64,000 nucleotides of DNA. Origin: Pinus tabuliformis. Its lineage: Eukaryota; Streptophyta; Pinopsida; Pinales; Pinaceae. Where the stretch lies: assembly GCA_031772625.1 (NCBI GenBank), contig CM062811.1, forward strand, positions 644,256,820 to 644,320,819, written 5' to 3'. A program made the translations under genes and the position numbers. Positions 34,325 through 43,061 of this stretch are shown here, piece after piece (positions within the stretch are counted from its first letter, which is position 1; the number at the start of each line of letters is the position of its first letter). The notes beneath the pieces are model-generated. The model was not told where the DNA came from. It saw only the letters and a list, made by a program, of their open reading frames with translations, and made no database searches.

Positions 34325-35444
34325 ATTGTCCTCGTCCTCTTGGTTTTGACTAAGTCGCCCAAAGGTAATCAACTATTGGTTTGTGGTCACTTTTTGTTCT
34401 CCTATAGATACAGGCCATTTGTCTCTGTTTTCCTCGTTTCGAGCTTTTTAGATTTCCCTCCCTATCAGTTTGAATATGTAATTTTTTCATGCATGAAGCG
34501 GGATAATGGTCTTGTTATACTCTTTCAGACAAAGAAGAGGAGCTTTTTGTGGGTCTGTTACGTTGACTGTTGTATCTGTAAGTCTCGGGTTCTTGTCAGG
34601 AGTCTATCTGTTGTCCAGGTAAAAGCTCCAGCGAGGGGAGATGATGTAGGTATTCAATGGAGCTGATATCTAAATTGTTGAAGTCTATCTTCACTAAGAT
34701 AAAGATCTCTATAGTCCTCTATAACCCCTGTTCCGATTTTCGCATTAGAATAGGGAACTGTTGGTGCGTTTTTCATCTATACTGCTGCTGTATAGACTGT
34801 CAAGAAGACTCATCAGCATAAGTTTCCCTTCGTCTTCATGAACCAGTAGCTGTTTTCTTCCACAGTGCCCGGTCTAGGCTAAGGCTTCTCTCGTATCGTT
34901 CTCCTGGATTTTTCATTCCCTGTAACAGGTTTCTGATCATCTGAAAATTCAAATTTTCAGGCCAACCTACCCATATCTCTCCTAGTTATGGTTTTCGTCC
35001 TTCTCTATCGCATCAGCTGATGTCTATTCCAGTGCATCAGGGCCTCTTGCTTCTATCCTCCATTCTGGAGCTTTCTTGTTCTTGTCATAGTGTCCTTATC
35101 ATGTCAGAGCTTCTTAACTCCCATATCAATCTAAATCCTCCTGCAGGGATCAAATATACAGACTGATCTTGCTTGATCCATCATTTTGATTCTCTTAGTC
35201 CCTAGGCCTTTTTCTATTTGAGGGCCCTGCCCTGGATGATCTCAGGACAAGATTGAGATTGTACTTGGAACAGAGGGTAATCCAAAAGCCATGTCTTGTT
35301 TTTGTTTGTCTCAAAATCCCAATCACAATGGTGGATGACTCAGACTCTTTGGCCAAGAGGGCACTTGTACAGGCCGCCATTCAAGCTGAGGAAGCGCGGG
35401 AAAAGGCCCCCTCCCTTACAGGATAGCAAGCCACAGTCGAGGAT
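34325..35444 (+). other. LINE 1 5' UTR
   Basis: Unique leader between the monomers and ORF1. An ATG at 35328-35330 is in frame with ORF1 but is closed by a TAG at 35424-35426. The 116-codon open frame at 34316-34666 has no recognisable feature. Confidence 0.7.
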
Positions 35445-36914
35445 ATGATAATTAATCCAACCTATAAGGATTCTCTCCGATATAATAATAAATGTTCTGG
35501 GAAAGATGGGTCCCCGTCCTCTTTTTTCAACAAATCAAAGAACCCTGTCAAGACTATTCCCCCCCCCCCGAAAGCTGTTTCTGTGGAGGATGCTACCTTA
35601 GCTGATAGAATTGACAGCCTGAAGAACTTAGCTCTGGTAGGGAAGTGGCAATTCCCGGAGATGGGCGATTCGGACATGAGGAAGTGGCTAGCGGAAAAAT
35701 GGTCCCCCTTACTTGGATATACCCCCATTATCTCTCGGCTCATGAAGGAATGGTACTCATTCCACTTCTTAAAAACCCAAGACCTTGAATTGATCCTGAA
35801 TAACCCCTGGGTATCTGGTAGAAGTTTCTTGGCTCTTTCCCGCTGGTACATTGGTTTCGATCCATTAAAGAACACCCCATCGAATTCCCTGATATGGGTG
35901 AAACTTCCGAACCTACCGCTGGAACTTTGGTCAGAAGAGACCCTCGCTAAAATTGGTGATTCGATTGGTAAGTTCGTGTATGTTGACCCCTGGTGCAGAG
36001 GAGAAAAGGACAAGCGAATAGCTTGGATCCTTATTGAGAAGCAATATAAGGGCGGATACCCTGAACATCTGGAGATCTTTTGGGGGGGTTCTAACATCCA
36101 TCAAAGGTTAGATTTCTGGGGCATTCCCTTCAGGTGTTCCGGATGCCATAAAACGGGACATCTGATCAAAAATTGCAATCTCCGATTTTCAAGAAGAATA
36201 AAGAAACCAGTTTTCAACCGCAACAGGAAATCAGACTCAGAGCATTCTCAGGAGATATTAGACTTCCGTGAGCCTCCAGTTCAGAGTCAGCAGGAATCAC
36301 AAGGATTAAAGCCGCTCCATAAATTCTCTTCTCAGGATCTCCCTCCTCACGCTGATATTCACTTATCCCCTCTTGATCCTCCCGGTCGATCTGATGCTTT
36401 CTCTCCGCCTCCTCAAGCTGCAAATATTCCGGAACCCCGTGAGGACTTTCCTGTACCTTCCCCCCCAGATATGAATCAGAGGGACTTTTTAATGGGATCT
36501 CTTCCAATTCAGATTTCATCATCTTCGTCATCTCCGGTCAAAGATCACTTAAAAGGCAAGAAGCCCATTCAGACACAAGGGAATGATCTGGCTTCACCGG
36601 ACTTTCGATTTTTGGAATCTCCTGCTAATAACCCGGACAGTGATTTAGATTTCCTCTTCAATAGATCATCTCTGGATCTAGAGCCCCTGACCATTCACAA
36701 GCCGATGAGCTCTCCCATTCAGCACATCAGTCCAAATTCGGCCAGAAATATTACGGTCAGAAAGAAATCCAAAGGGGGAAGTCGCCATTTTAGAGGAAGG
36801 TCGATAGCCTCGGCACAGGGTGTGAGGAACTTATCATTGGTGGAAGTCCCTGTATTGGAATCACCTGAATTTCAGCCCCTTAGAGCATGTGAGGCTGGAC
36901 AGTCATCAAAATGA
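35445..36914 (+). CDS. LINE 1 ORF1, RNA-binding protein (DUF4283-like plus CCHC knuckle)
   Basis: 489 codons. Residues ~50-220 match the DUF4283 region of plant LINE ORF1 proteins ('LEWYSF'-type core, then 'LIWVKLPNLPLELWSEETL' near 150-167). Residues 231-244 form a CCHC knuckle, CSGCHKTGHLIKNC. The rest is a Pro/Ser-rich, probably disordered tail. The protein should bind element RNA and form a ribonucleoprotein with ORF2. The annotated ATG is the first after a TAG at 35424; in the same frame an upstream ATG at 35328 would add 39 residues rich in Ala and Glu, so the native start may have been there. It ends in ATGA shared with ORF2, suggesting termination-reinitiation. Confidence 0.93.
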   Translation: MIINPTYKDSLRYNNKCSGKDGSPSSFFNKSKNPVKTIPPPPKAVSVEDATLADRIDSLKNLALVGKWQFPEMGDSDMRKWLAEKWSPLLGYTPIISRLMKEWYSFHFLKTQDLELILNNPWVSGRSFLALSRWYIGFDPLKNTPSNSLIWVKLPNLPLELWSEETLAKIGDSIGKFVYVDPWCRGEKDKRIAWILIEKQYKGGYPEHLEIFWGGSNIHQRLDFWGIPFRCSGCHKTGHLIKNCNLRFSRRIKKPVFNRNRKSDSEHSQEILDFREPPVQSQQESQGLKPLHKFSSQDLPPHADIHLSPLDPPGRSDAFSPPPQAANIPEPREDFPVPSPPDMNQRDFLMGSLPIQISSSSSSPVKDHLKGKKPIQTQGNDLASPDFRFLESPANNPDSDLDFLFNRSSLDLEPLTIHKPMSSPIQHISPNSARNITVRKKSKGGSRHFRGRSIASAQGVRNLSLVEVPVLESPEFQPLRACEAGQSSK

Positions 36915-39900
36915 CCTTTCTTGTTTCGATGAATATCAGGGGACTAGGCGCAGCCCCTAAATTTAACGCGCTAAAAGATGTATTCATCAGGGCTCATCCA
37001 AAGGTTATCTTTATTCAAGAAACTATGCATCCCAGTAAAGTGGCGATTGTTTATTTCAGGAGAATGTTTCCAAAATGGTACATGGCTGCCACTGAGGCAA
37101 ATGGTCAGTCAGGCGGTCTTGTTGTTATGTGGGATCCAGAATGGATAAGGGCAAAAGCTTACAAATGCTGTGCAGGAATCCTCCTAACAGCTTCTATCAG
37201 GGGTCAAGACTTCATTCTCAACCTGATAAATATTTACGTGCCTTATAAAAATAGACTTGCTTACTGGGAAAGGATCTTTCAATCCAGAATCCTTGAAATT
37301 AAATCCCTATTGATGGCCGGTGATTTTAATCTAGTTCTGGGCTCAGCCGAATGTTGGGGGAATTGCAGGAGTCCCGGCAATATGGCTGGCAGATTCAAGA
37401 GAGAACTTCTTAACAGGGATGTGGTCGACGTTGTGCCGGAAAATATGTGTCCAACATGGGACAACAGCAGGACCGGGCAGGCATATATAGCAAAGCGGAT
37501 CGATAGAGTAATTATGCATGCAAGTATTTTCGCTAAGATGGGAACGCCTGTTTTATCTATAGGAAGCGACCACATTTCAGACCACAGACCCATCTTCCTA
37601 AAATGGAGAGAAAAAGTCTTCAGGCTCGGTTACCCCTTCAAATTCAATCGGGTTCATCTAACAGACCCTTCCTTTAATGATAAGATCTCAAGCAAATGGA
37701 AAAGTCTGCATGAAGATGAGATGGCGCCGTTTATGCCTTTTCGCATCAAAATGGACAGGCTGCGGACAGTGACGATGGAATGGCAAAGACACAAAAGGAG
37801 GATGGATAAACAGGAACTGGAAAATGCGAGAAGGGAATTGGACTCCCTATGTCAATCAGCTGACCCAAACAGTTTATCTTTTGATCAAAAAATTTTGATT
37901 AGGAATCTGGAGAAAAAGAAACAACAGATCTTGCAAAGGGAGGAGGCTACCTGGCGTCTCAAGAGCCGAGCCATCTGGCTCAAAGAAGGAGATAGAAATA
38001 CAAGTTTTTTTCATAGGTTTGCAAATGCTAGGAGGGAAAGGAATACCATATGGAGCATAAAAGACGATTGGGGAAATATCCTCTCTTCTCAGGAAGAGAT
38101 CACTAGGGAGGCAGTGAGTTTTTTTCATAGCCATTTTAAAAGAAGGGAGGTGCTCTTTGAAGATGTTATGTGGGGCATAGAGATGGTTCCGGAAATGCTG
38201 GATGATGCTGCTAATGAAGAATTTATCAAGCCTATATTAGAAGAGGAACTCTTAAGCGCTATTAAGTCTATCAAAAAGGACAAAAGTCCGAGTCCCGATG
38301 GGTGGCCAATAGAATTTTTCTCCCATTTCTTCGATCTTATTAAATTGGACTTGCTGCGGATGCTCGACGCTTCAAGGATGTCTGGAAGCATTCATCCTGA
38401 GATCTCTTCAACTTTTATAGCCCTGATTCCAAAAAAAATCAGGGCGGAGACCTTCCATGACTTCAGGCCCATCTCACTCTGTAATATTTTGTTCAAATTA
38501 TCTTCTAAAATCATTGCAAAAAGATTGAAGCCTTTTCTTAATCGCTGCATTACAGGGGACCAGCATGCTTTCTTAAAAGGCAGGTCTATCTTGGACGCGG
38601 TCGCCTTGACGCAGGAAACTCTTTTCTCTATGCTATCCAAAAATAAGGACGCGGCCATCCTCAAGATCGATCTGCAAAGAGCCTACGACTGCGTGGATTG
38701 GGGTTTTTTAAGAATTCTTCTGGCAAAAATTGGACTGAAGTCTCTAAGTGTCAATTGGGTCATGAGCTGTGTAGAAAATGTTAAATATTCTGTCATTATA
38801 AATGGATCACCCTCCCCTTCTTTCCAGGCGGAGAGAGGCCTCCGACAGGGGTGTCCCTTATCTCCTTTGCTCTTTATTTTGGTTATGAATTCTCTTAGTT
38901 TGCAGCTGAACAAAGCAGTAGCAGAGAATCGTTGTAGGCCGGTAAAGATATGCAAAAACATGTCCCTTTCTCATAATCTCTTTGTAGATGATGTTCTAAT
39001 TTTTGCTATGCTTTGCAAAAACTCCTGGCAGTGTATTTATGATATTCTTCTGAAGTTCCAGCGAGGCCTTATTGTTAATAGGGGAAAATCCTCTCTATAC
39101 CATAATGATTTGAACCTGGAAATTGTTCGCTGGATTGCGGATCTGATGAGCATCGCTCCAATTTGTATATCACAAGGACTTAAATATTTAGGCTTTCCTT
39201 TAAAAGCAAAAGGCAACTCAAATTCGGACTGGTTATGGCTTCTGGATCGTTTTTATAAAAGGATATCCATCTGGGAGTTCAAACTCCTTTCCCTGGCTGG
39301 TAGACTCGTTCTCGTGCAAGCGGTCCTCTCACAGCTCTCAGTTTTCTGGGCTCATCTATTTTATCTTCCTTCTAGTACCATTAAACACATGAACAGATTG
39401 ATCGCCAATTTCCTTTGGGGTGGTCGCTCTGTTCATAGTAAAATGCACCTTGTTAAGCTATCAGCCATATCAAAGCCTAAAATCGATGGCGGTTGGGGTC
39501 TCCTTGACTTACGCTCATTTGGAAATGCTCTTCTTTGTAAATCCCTCCACCGTGGTATTTTCGGAGCCGGGCTGTGGAGCATGATCATTAAAGGAAAATA
39601 CATGAAAGGCAGGTGCATTGACTTTTGGTACAGGAGGGGATCGGTTGGCATTAGGCAAGGTTCGGCGATCTGGCAGAGTTTAAGAAAAATTCAGCCTTTC
39701 TTCCTGCAGTTTTTAAGCTGGAACCTCTCCTCGGGCACCAATATTCTCATTGGATTCGACTCCATCTCGTGCGCGCGGGGTATATCTTTTCCTCATCAGC
39801 TGGTTCTTTCTTTCCACAGGCAGGGTTTGTTCACTTGGGACAAGTTAATTAAGCAATGGAGGGGTTCTGTCCCGGTCTGGAAAGAAGCGGAGGACCTGTT

Positions 39901-40510
39901 CTTGCCGCCTCTATTGCGTCCGCTTTGGGATTCAACAAAAGCTTCTTTAGGCAGTTTAGGAGTACAGCGATCGGGCACTCATGATCACTTGGTATGGAGC
40001 TTAAAAGGATCCTTTCAATCTACAAATGTGAAGCTCATTTATGCAGATCTTATTTCATCATCAGCAAGAAGCTCTTCTCAGCTCTTTCCCTCCTGTTTCT
40101 GGAAGGCCTCTTGCCCCCTTAAAATGATCGTTTTCTCCTGGCTGCTATATTGGAATAAGAACCTCACGTGGGAAGTTCTTCAGAGGAAAAATTGGCAGGG
40201 TCCGAGCAGATGTTCCATGTGCTTCAACGATGCGGAATCCAATTTGCACCTGTTCTTTCAATGCTCCTCGTCACTCCAAATCTGGTATGAATTGTCATTA
40301 CAGTTTGGTTTCCCTCACATGTCTTTCTCTTCTGTTCAGGAAGCTTTTATTTGGTGGAGTAGTCAGTCCTCTTCGGCGAGATCGTTGTTCATTATTTCCT
40401 GCTGGTTCTTGTGGTTATGGCGAAATGCTCTTATCTTTCAACATTCCAAAGAGCCCATTCAGGTTATTATTCAGAAGATTTTGGCCTTCTATGATTCGTA
40501 TGCTCGGTAG
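36911..40510 (+). CDS. LINE 1 ORF2: endonuclease, reverse transcriptase
   Basis: 1199 codons, intact. N-terminal apurinic-type endonuclease with N8, E37 (IQET), GDFN at 137-140, RIDR at 196-199 and SDH at 219-221 and 224-226. RT domain about 490-760 with 'FRPISLCNILFKLSSKIIAK', 'ILKIDLQRAYDCVDW', 'GLRQGCPLSPLLFILVMNSL' and the catalytic box FVDD at 691-694 (most relatives have FADD). A C-terminal zf-RVT region follows, with 'CPLKMIVFSWLLYWNKNLTW' and 'CSMCFNDAESNLHLFFQCSS'. No RNase H domain follows. It nicks target DNA and copies the RNA from the nick. Start overlaps the ORF1 stop (ATGA). Confidence 0.97.
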   Translation: MTFLVSMNIRGLGAAPKFNALKDVFIRAHPKVIFIQETMHPSKVAIVYFRRMFPKWYMAATEANGQSGGLVVMWDPEWIRAKAYKCCAGILLTASIRGQDFILNLINIYVPYKNRLAYWERIFQSRILEIKSLLMAGDFNLVLGSAECWGNCRSPGNMAGRFKRELLNRDVVDVVPENMCPTWDNSRTGQAYIAKRIDRVIMHASIFAKMGTPVLSIGSDHISDHRPIFLKWREKVFRLGYPFKFNRVHLTDPSFNDKISSKWKSLHEDEMAPFMPFRIKMDRLRTVTMEWQRHKRRMDKQELENARRELDSLCQSADPNSLSFDQKILIRNLEKKKQQILQREEATWRLKSRAIWLKEGDRNTSFFHRFANARRERNTIWSIKDDWGNILSSQEEITREAVSFFHSHFKRREVLFEDVMWGIEMVPEMLDDAANEEFIKPILEEELLSAIKSIKKDKSPSPDGWPIEFFSHFFDLIKLDLLRMLDASRMSGSIHPEISSTFIALIPKKIRAETFHDFRPISLCNILFKLSSKIIAKRLKPFLNRCITGDQHAFLKGRSILDAVALTQETLFSMLSKNKDAAILKIDLQRAYDCVDWGFLRILLAKIGLKSLSVNWVMSCVENVKYSVIINGSPSPSFQAERGLRQGCPLSPLLFILVMNSLSLQLNKAVAENRCRPVKICKNMSLSHNLFVDDVLIFAMLCKNSWQCIYDILLKFQRGLIVNRGKSSLYHNDLNLEIVRWIADLMSIAPICISQGLKYLGFPLKAKGNSNSDWLWLLDRFYKRISIWEFKLLSLAGRLVLVQAVLSQLSVFWAHLFYLPSSTIKHMNRLIANFLWGGRSVHSKMHLVKLSAISKPKIDGGWGLLDLRSFGNALLCKSLHRGIFGAGLWSMIIKGKYMKGRCIDFWYRRGSVGIRQGSAIWQSLRKIQPFFLQFLSWNLSSGTNILIGFDSISCARGISFPHQLVLSFHRQGLFTWDKLIKQWRGSVPVWKEAEDLFLPPLLRPLWDSTKASLGSLGVQRSGTHDHLVWSLKGSFQSTNVKLIYADLISSSARSSSQLFPSCFWKASCPLKMIVFSWLLYWNKNLTWEVLQRKNWQGPSRCSMCFNDAESNLHLFFQCSSSLQIWYELSLQFGFPHMSFSSVQEAFIWWSSQSSSARSLFIISCWFLWLWRNALIFQHSKEPIQVIIQKILAFYDSYAR

Positions 40511-40922
40511 ACTGACTTTCAGCTCCATGTCTCCATGTTGGTGTTTTCTGCTATGATGGTATCAGTCTATGTGTTTTATCCATTGCTTTTGGCTGTTGGT
40601 GTAATGATCCCTCTGTTTCCTTCTCCTTTAAGGAGGCTGTCTCCTTCTTCCAAAGTTCTGTAATCTGCTGCATTCTTCGTTATCTTGGGTCATATGTTAT
40701 TTAGCTGGATCTGTTAGAGGCTTTCAGGATCAAATCTTTGGACTTTTTGGCTTTGGCCAATGGTCATCCTCTGCAAATCTGTCGGGAGTTTTGTCTTAGC
40801 TCTCCCTTTTTGCCTTATGTTCTGTTATATGTCTTTTTATATCTATATATAAAAATATGGTGGTTTTTTTTCCTCTGAAAAAAAATAAATAAATAAATAA
40901 AATAAAATAAAATAAAATAAAA
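40511..40922 (+). other. LINE 1 3' UTR and A-rich tail
   Basis: About 360 bp of non-coding sequence ending in a tail of TAAA and TAAAA units from 40877. The tail runs into the right target duplication at 40923. Confidence 0.88.
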
Positions 40923-40939
40923 ATATTGCACAAAACTGA
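40923..40939. repeat. Right target-site duplication of LINE 1
   Basis: atattgcacaaaactga, 16 of 17 bases identical to 34099-34115. Confidence 0.88.
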
Positions 40940-41639
40940 AAACCATTGTGATAGAAAAAAGCAAAAATTATATCATTATGATATATGGAAAAAATAATTA
41001 TAAATCCATGACCTAGCGAACAAAAAAAATCTCAATTTCTATAAATACATCACATCACAATAACTTTTATAACTTTTATTTATCTATGGTGCATTGCGAC
41101 ATTCTCTTTGTCAATTACCTTGTCAAATCAATGTCTAAAGATGTGCCATATATGTCGAACCAAATACTCGTATCAATGCTACACATGAAATTGGAATGTG
41201 CAGCCTTTTAACAAGGTTTTTGCACCTTGAAGAGCAATTGTTAGTCTACTATCAATCTATCTAATAGGGTTAAAGTCAGGTAACCAAATTAAAGAAATAT
41301 AAGTGTAGTTGTGTTAAATAGCTGTTATTCATCCAACACATTACGAATTGAACATTCACACAATATCTTGATCAAAATAGGTTAACCAATTGACCACTTA
41401 TGAGGTCTGCATTAAGAATTGAACACTCACACAATATCCTTCATTAAAATAGGTTAACCAATTGACCACTTAAGAGGTGTAAACTAATTAATCGATGTAA
41501 AGTTTAATCCCAATAAAATCTTATGTTCAAATCTCATAAAACAAAAAAACCACAATTTTTATAAGAAGATCATCGAGTGAACACATTGTTCTTCTCTTCC
41601 CTCCAAACTAATAGAACGTATTGTTCTCCCCTTCAAAAA
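40940..41639. repeat. Spacer between the two LINEs with a 71-bp tandem duplication
   Basis: No gene. 'gaattgaacaYtcacacaatatc...aaaataggttaaccaattgaccactta' occurs at 41345-41413 and again from 41416, a 71-bp period with few differences. The rest is AT-rich sequence that presumably predates both LINE insertions. Confidence 0.75.
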
Positions 41640-41676
41640 TCCACTGTCTGAGATTATTACTTCCAAAAATCCACTG
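41640..41676. repeat. Left target-site duplication of LINE 2
   Basis: 37 bases identical to 48782-48818. It begins tccactgtctgagattatta and ends tccactg. Seven bases (tctgaga) separate it from the T run that marks the LINE's poly(A). Confidence 0.9.
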
Positions 41677-41683
41677 TCTGAGA

Positions 41684-41906
41684 TTTTTTTTTTTTTTTAA
41701 CAATATCGTCTACTTGTCTATTATAAAACTTGTGATTCAAATTTCTATTACAATAAGAGGGGAGTTCCGAGAGATGCTATTCAAAATTGGGTACGCAGAC
41801 CCGTAGTTCTCTTGGCTCCTCTTATCTATATTTAAAGCTGAACATAAACGGCTATATTGCCTTACATAGGATCCTCCTATCCAACTGTATTTGCAGTGCA
41901 TGAGGG
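41684..41906 (-). other. LINE 2 3' UTR and poly(A)
   Basis: Non-coding, ends in a 15-base A run on the minus strand. No obvious stem-loop at the 3' end was identified by eye. Confidence 0.8.
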
Positions 41907-43061
41907 CTAAGGGGAATGTTGGGTGACCGAGTCCTCGGGGAGAGGTCCCCTACGGCTCGCTCGAGTTGAAGCTTCTCCTTGCTGGCTTTCTGTTAAGGTG
42001 CGGAGATGATCTATTACTGCTTCCATGTGTATGCAGCGATCTTTGAGGTCTTCAATGTCTTTTTTCCTCTTCTCCAACTTCTTACGTTTGGAGTTTCTGT
42101 CCGCATGATAATCCTCCGTTAGTTCATCCACCTGTTTCTTCAGGGCGTTAATCATAACAACATGAGCCTTACACATATGACAGTCTCTGTTATTGAAGAT
42201 GTTGTCCATTGGGTTCCTTGGTTGCTGCGGATTTGCTTGCTGGTTACGCTGATCCGCCATCTTGCTGGGAGTACTGTTTCCTTTGTCGAGGGCGAGGAAA
42301 GTGGGAGGCTTGCCAATGTTAAGGTTGATCTGCTTGTCTAGAGCACAGTGGAGGTAGGAGCCCTGTTGCTGACCGCGCACGCTGCTTGAAACAAAAGCCC
42401 AAAGGTTAGTCTTACAATAACCACAGATGGGGAAAAGATTGTTTACCCTGCGCAAAGAGGAACCAGTTGAGTCTCCCCTCGACAAGCAGTGCCAAAAACA
42501 ATGCCGGCTGTCACAGTGAGCGGAGGGATGTCGACGGTTGCTATGAGCTGAGAGGGTCTCAATGCTTCTTTGGGCCTCAGTGCAGGCCTTGCTGCTATGA
42601 AGGAGACCGCCTAAGCCTTTCCTCTGATACGAAGGAGCTATCCGATTCTCTCTGGGATGGATTGAGGGAACCGTGGTAGGCTTACTGAGATTTAAAAGGC
42701 TGAGGCAGGCATTCTCCCACTCGTGCTTGGGAGTGGAGGATCTGATCTTATCTGTCAAAGAAGGATTTGAGATGATGTGTCGCTGTCCTTGAAGTCTGAA
42801 GCAGGTATGGGCGCTGTCACGCCTTCTATCACTTCCTGAAGTGTGTCGAAGAGGACCCCTGATGAAAGCTTCATTGCTCGGATCCTGGAGTCGATTTACC
42901 GTCCTGTTTGCCCCGTTTTGGCAGTCGAGAGGGATTTGGAGAGCAGAGGATCGTTGATGCTCTGCACTATTATCTCGAGTTGGATGCCTGAGGTGACCTC
43001 TAGTCAGATACATGGAGATCACGAGTTGACTAAGGGATGTCTTGTTCATAGATTTCCTCAT
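41907..43061 (-). CDS. LINE 2 ORF3: third open frame, coiled-coil protein at its end
   Basis: 384 codons in a frame different from ORF2, whose last 32 bases it overlaps. The first two thirds are rich in Ser, His and Arg and may simply be open by chance or may encode nothing. From the ATG at 42260 the last 117 codons look like a real protein: a Gln/Asn/Pro-rich N-terminus, a CxxC-H cluster ('CHMCKAH', residues 27-33), then about 55 residues of charged helix with heptad-like spacing ('ALKKQVDELTED', 'KKLEKRKKDIEDLKDRC', 'MEAVIDHLRTL') and a short disordered tail. Plant L1 elements are known for two ORFs, and I recognise no family. It could be an element protein, or a host exon carried by the LINE. 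Confidence 0.5.
   Translation of the reverse strand: MRKSMNKTSLSQLVISMYLTRGHLRHPTRDNSAEHQRSSALQIPLDCQNGANRTVNRLQDPSNEAFIRGPLRHTSGSDRRRDSAHTCFRLQGQRHIISNPSLTDKIRSSTPKHEWENACLSLLNLSKPTTVPSIHPRENRIAPSYQRKGLGGLLHSSKACTEAQRSIETLSAHSNRRHPSAHCDSRHCFWHCLSRGDSTGSSLRRVNNLFPICGYCKTNLWAFVSSSVRGQQQGSYLHCALDKQINLNIGKPPTFLALDKGNSTPSKMADQRNQQANPQQPRNPMDNIFNNRDCHMCKAHVVMINALKKQVDELTEDYHADRNSKRKKLEKRKKDIEDLKDRCIHMEAVIDHLRTLTESQQGEASTRASRRGPLPEDSVTQHSP

Larger units (their letters stand above)
34116..40922 (+). mobile_element. Full-length L1-type LINE (LINE 1)
   Basis: 6.8 kb between 17-bp target-site duplications. Order: two tandem 105-bp monomers, 5' UTR, ORF1 (35445-36914), ORF2 (36911-40510), 3' UTR, and an A-rich tail of TAAA/TAAAA units. 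Both ORFs are open and ORF2 keeps its endonuclease and RT catalytic residues, so this copy may be recently mobile or only just disabled. Ends are those expected of target-primed reverse transcription. Confidence 0.95.

Noticed and set aside
34316-34666. 116-codon frame in the LINE 1 5' UTR as a separate gene
   Set aside because: No recognised domain and no sign of selection by eye; it begins within the repeat monomers.
35462-36097. 211-codon minus-strand open frame
   Set aside because: Antisense of LINE 1 ORF1; the sense frame has DUF4283-like and CCHC motifs.
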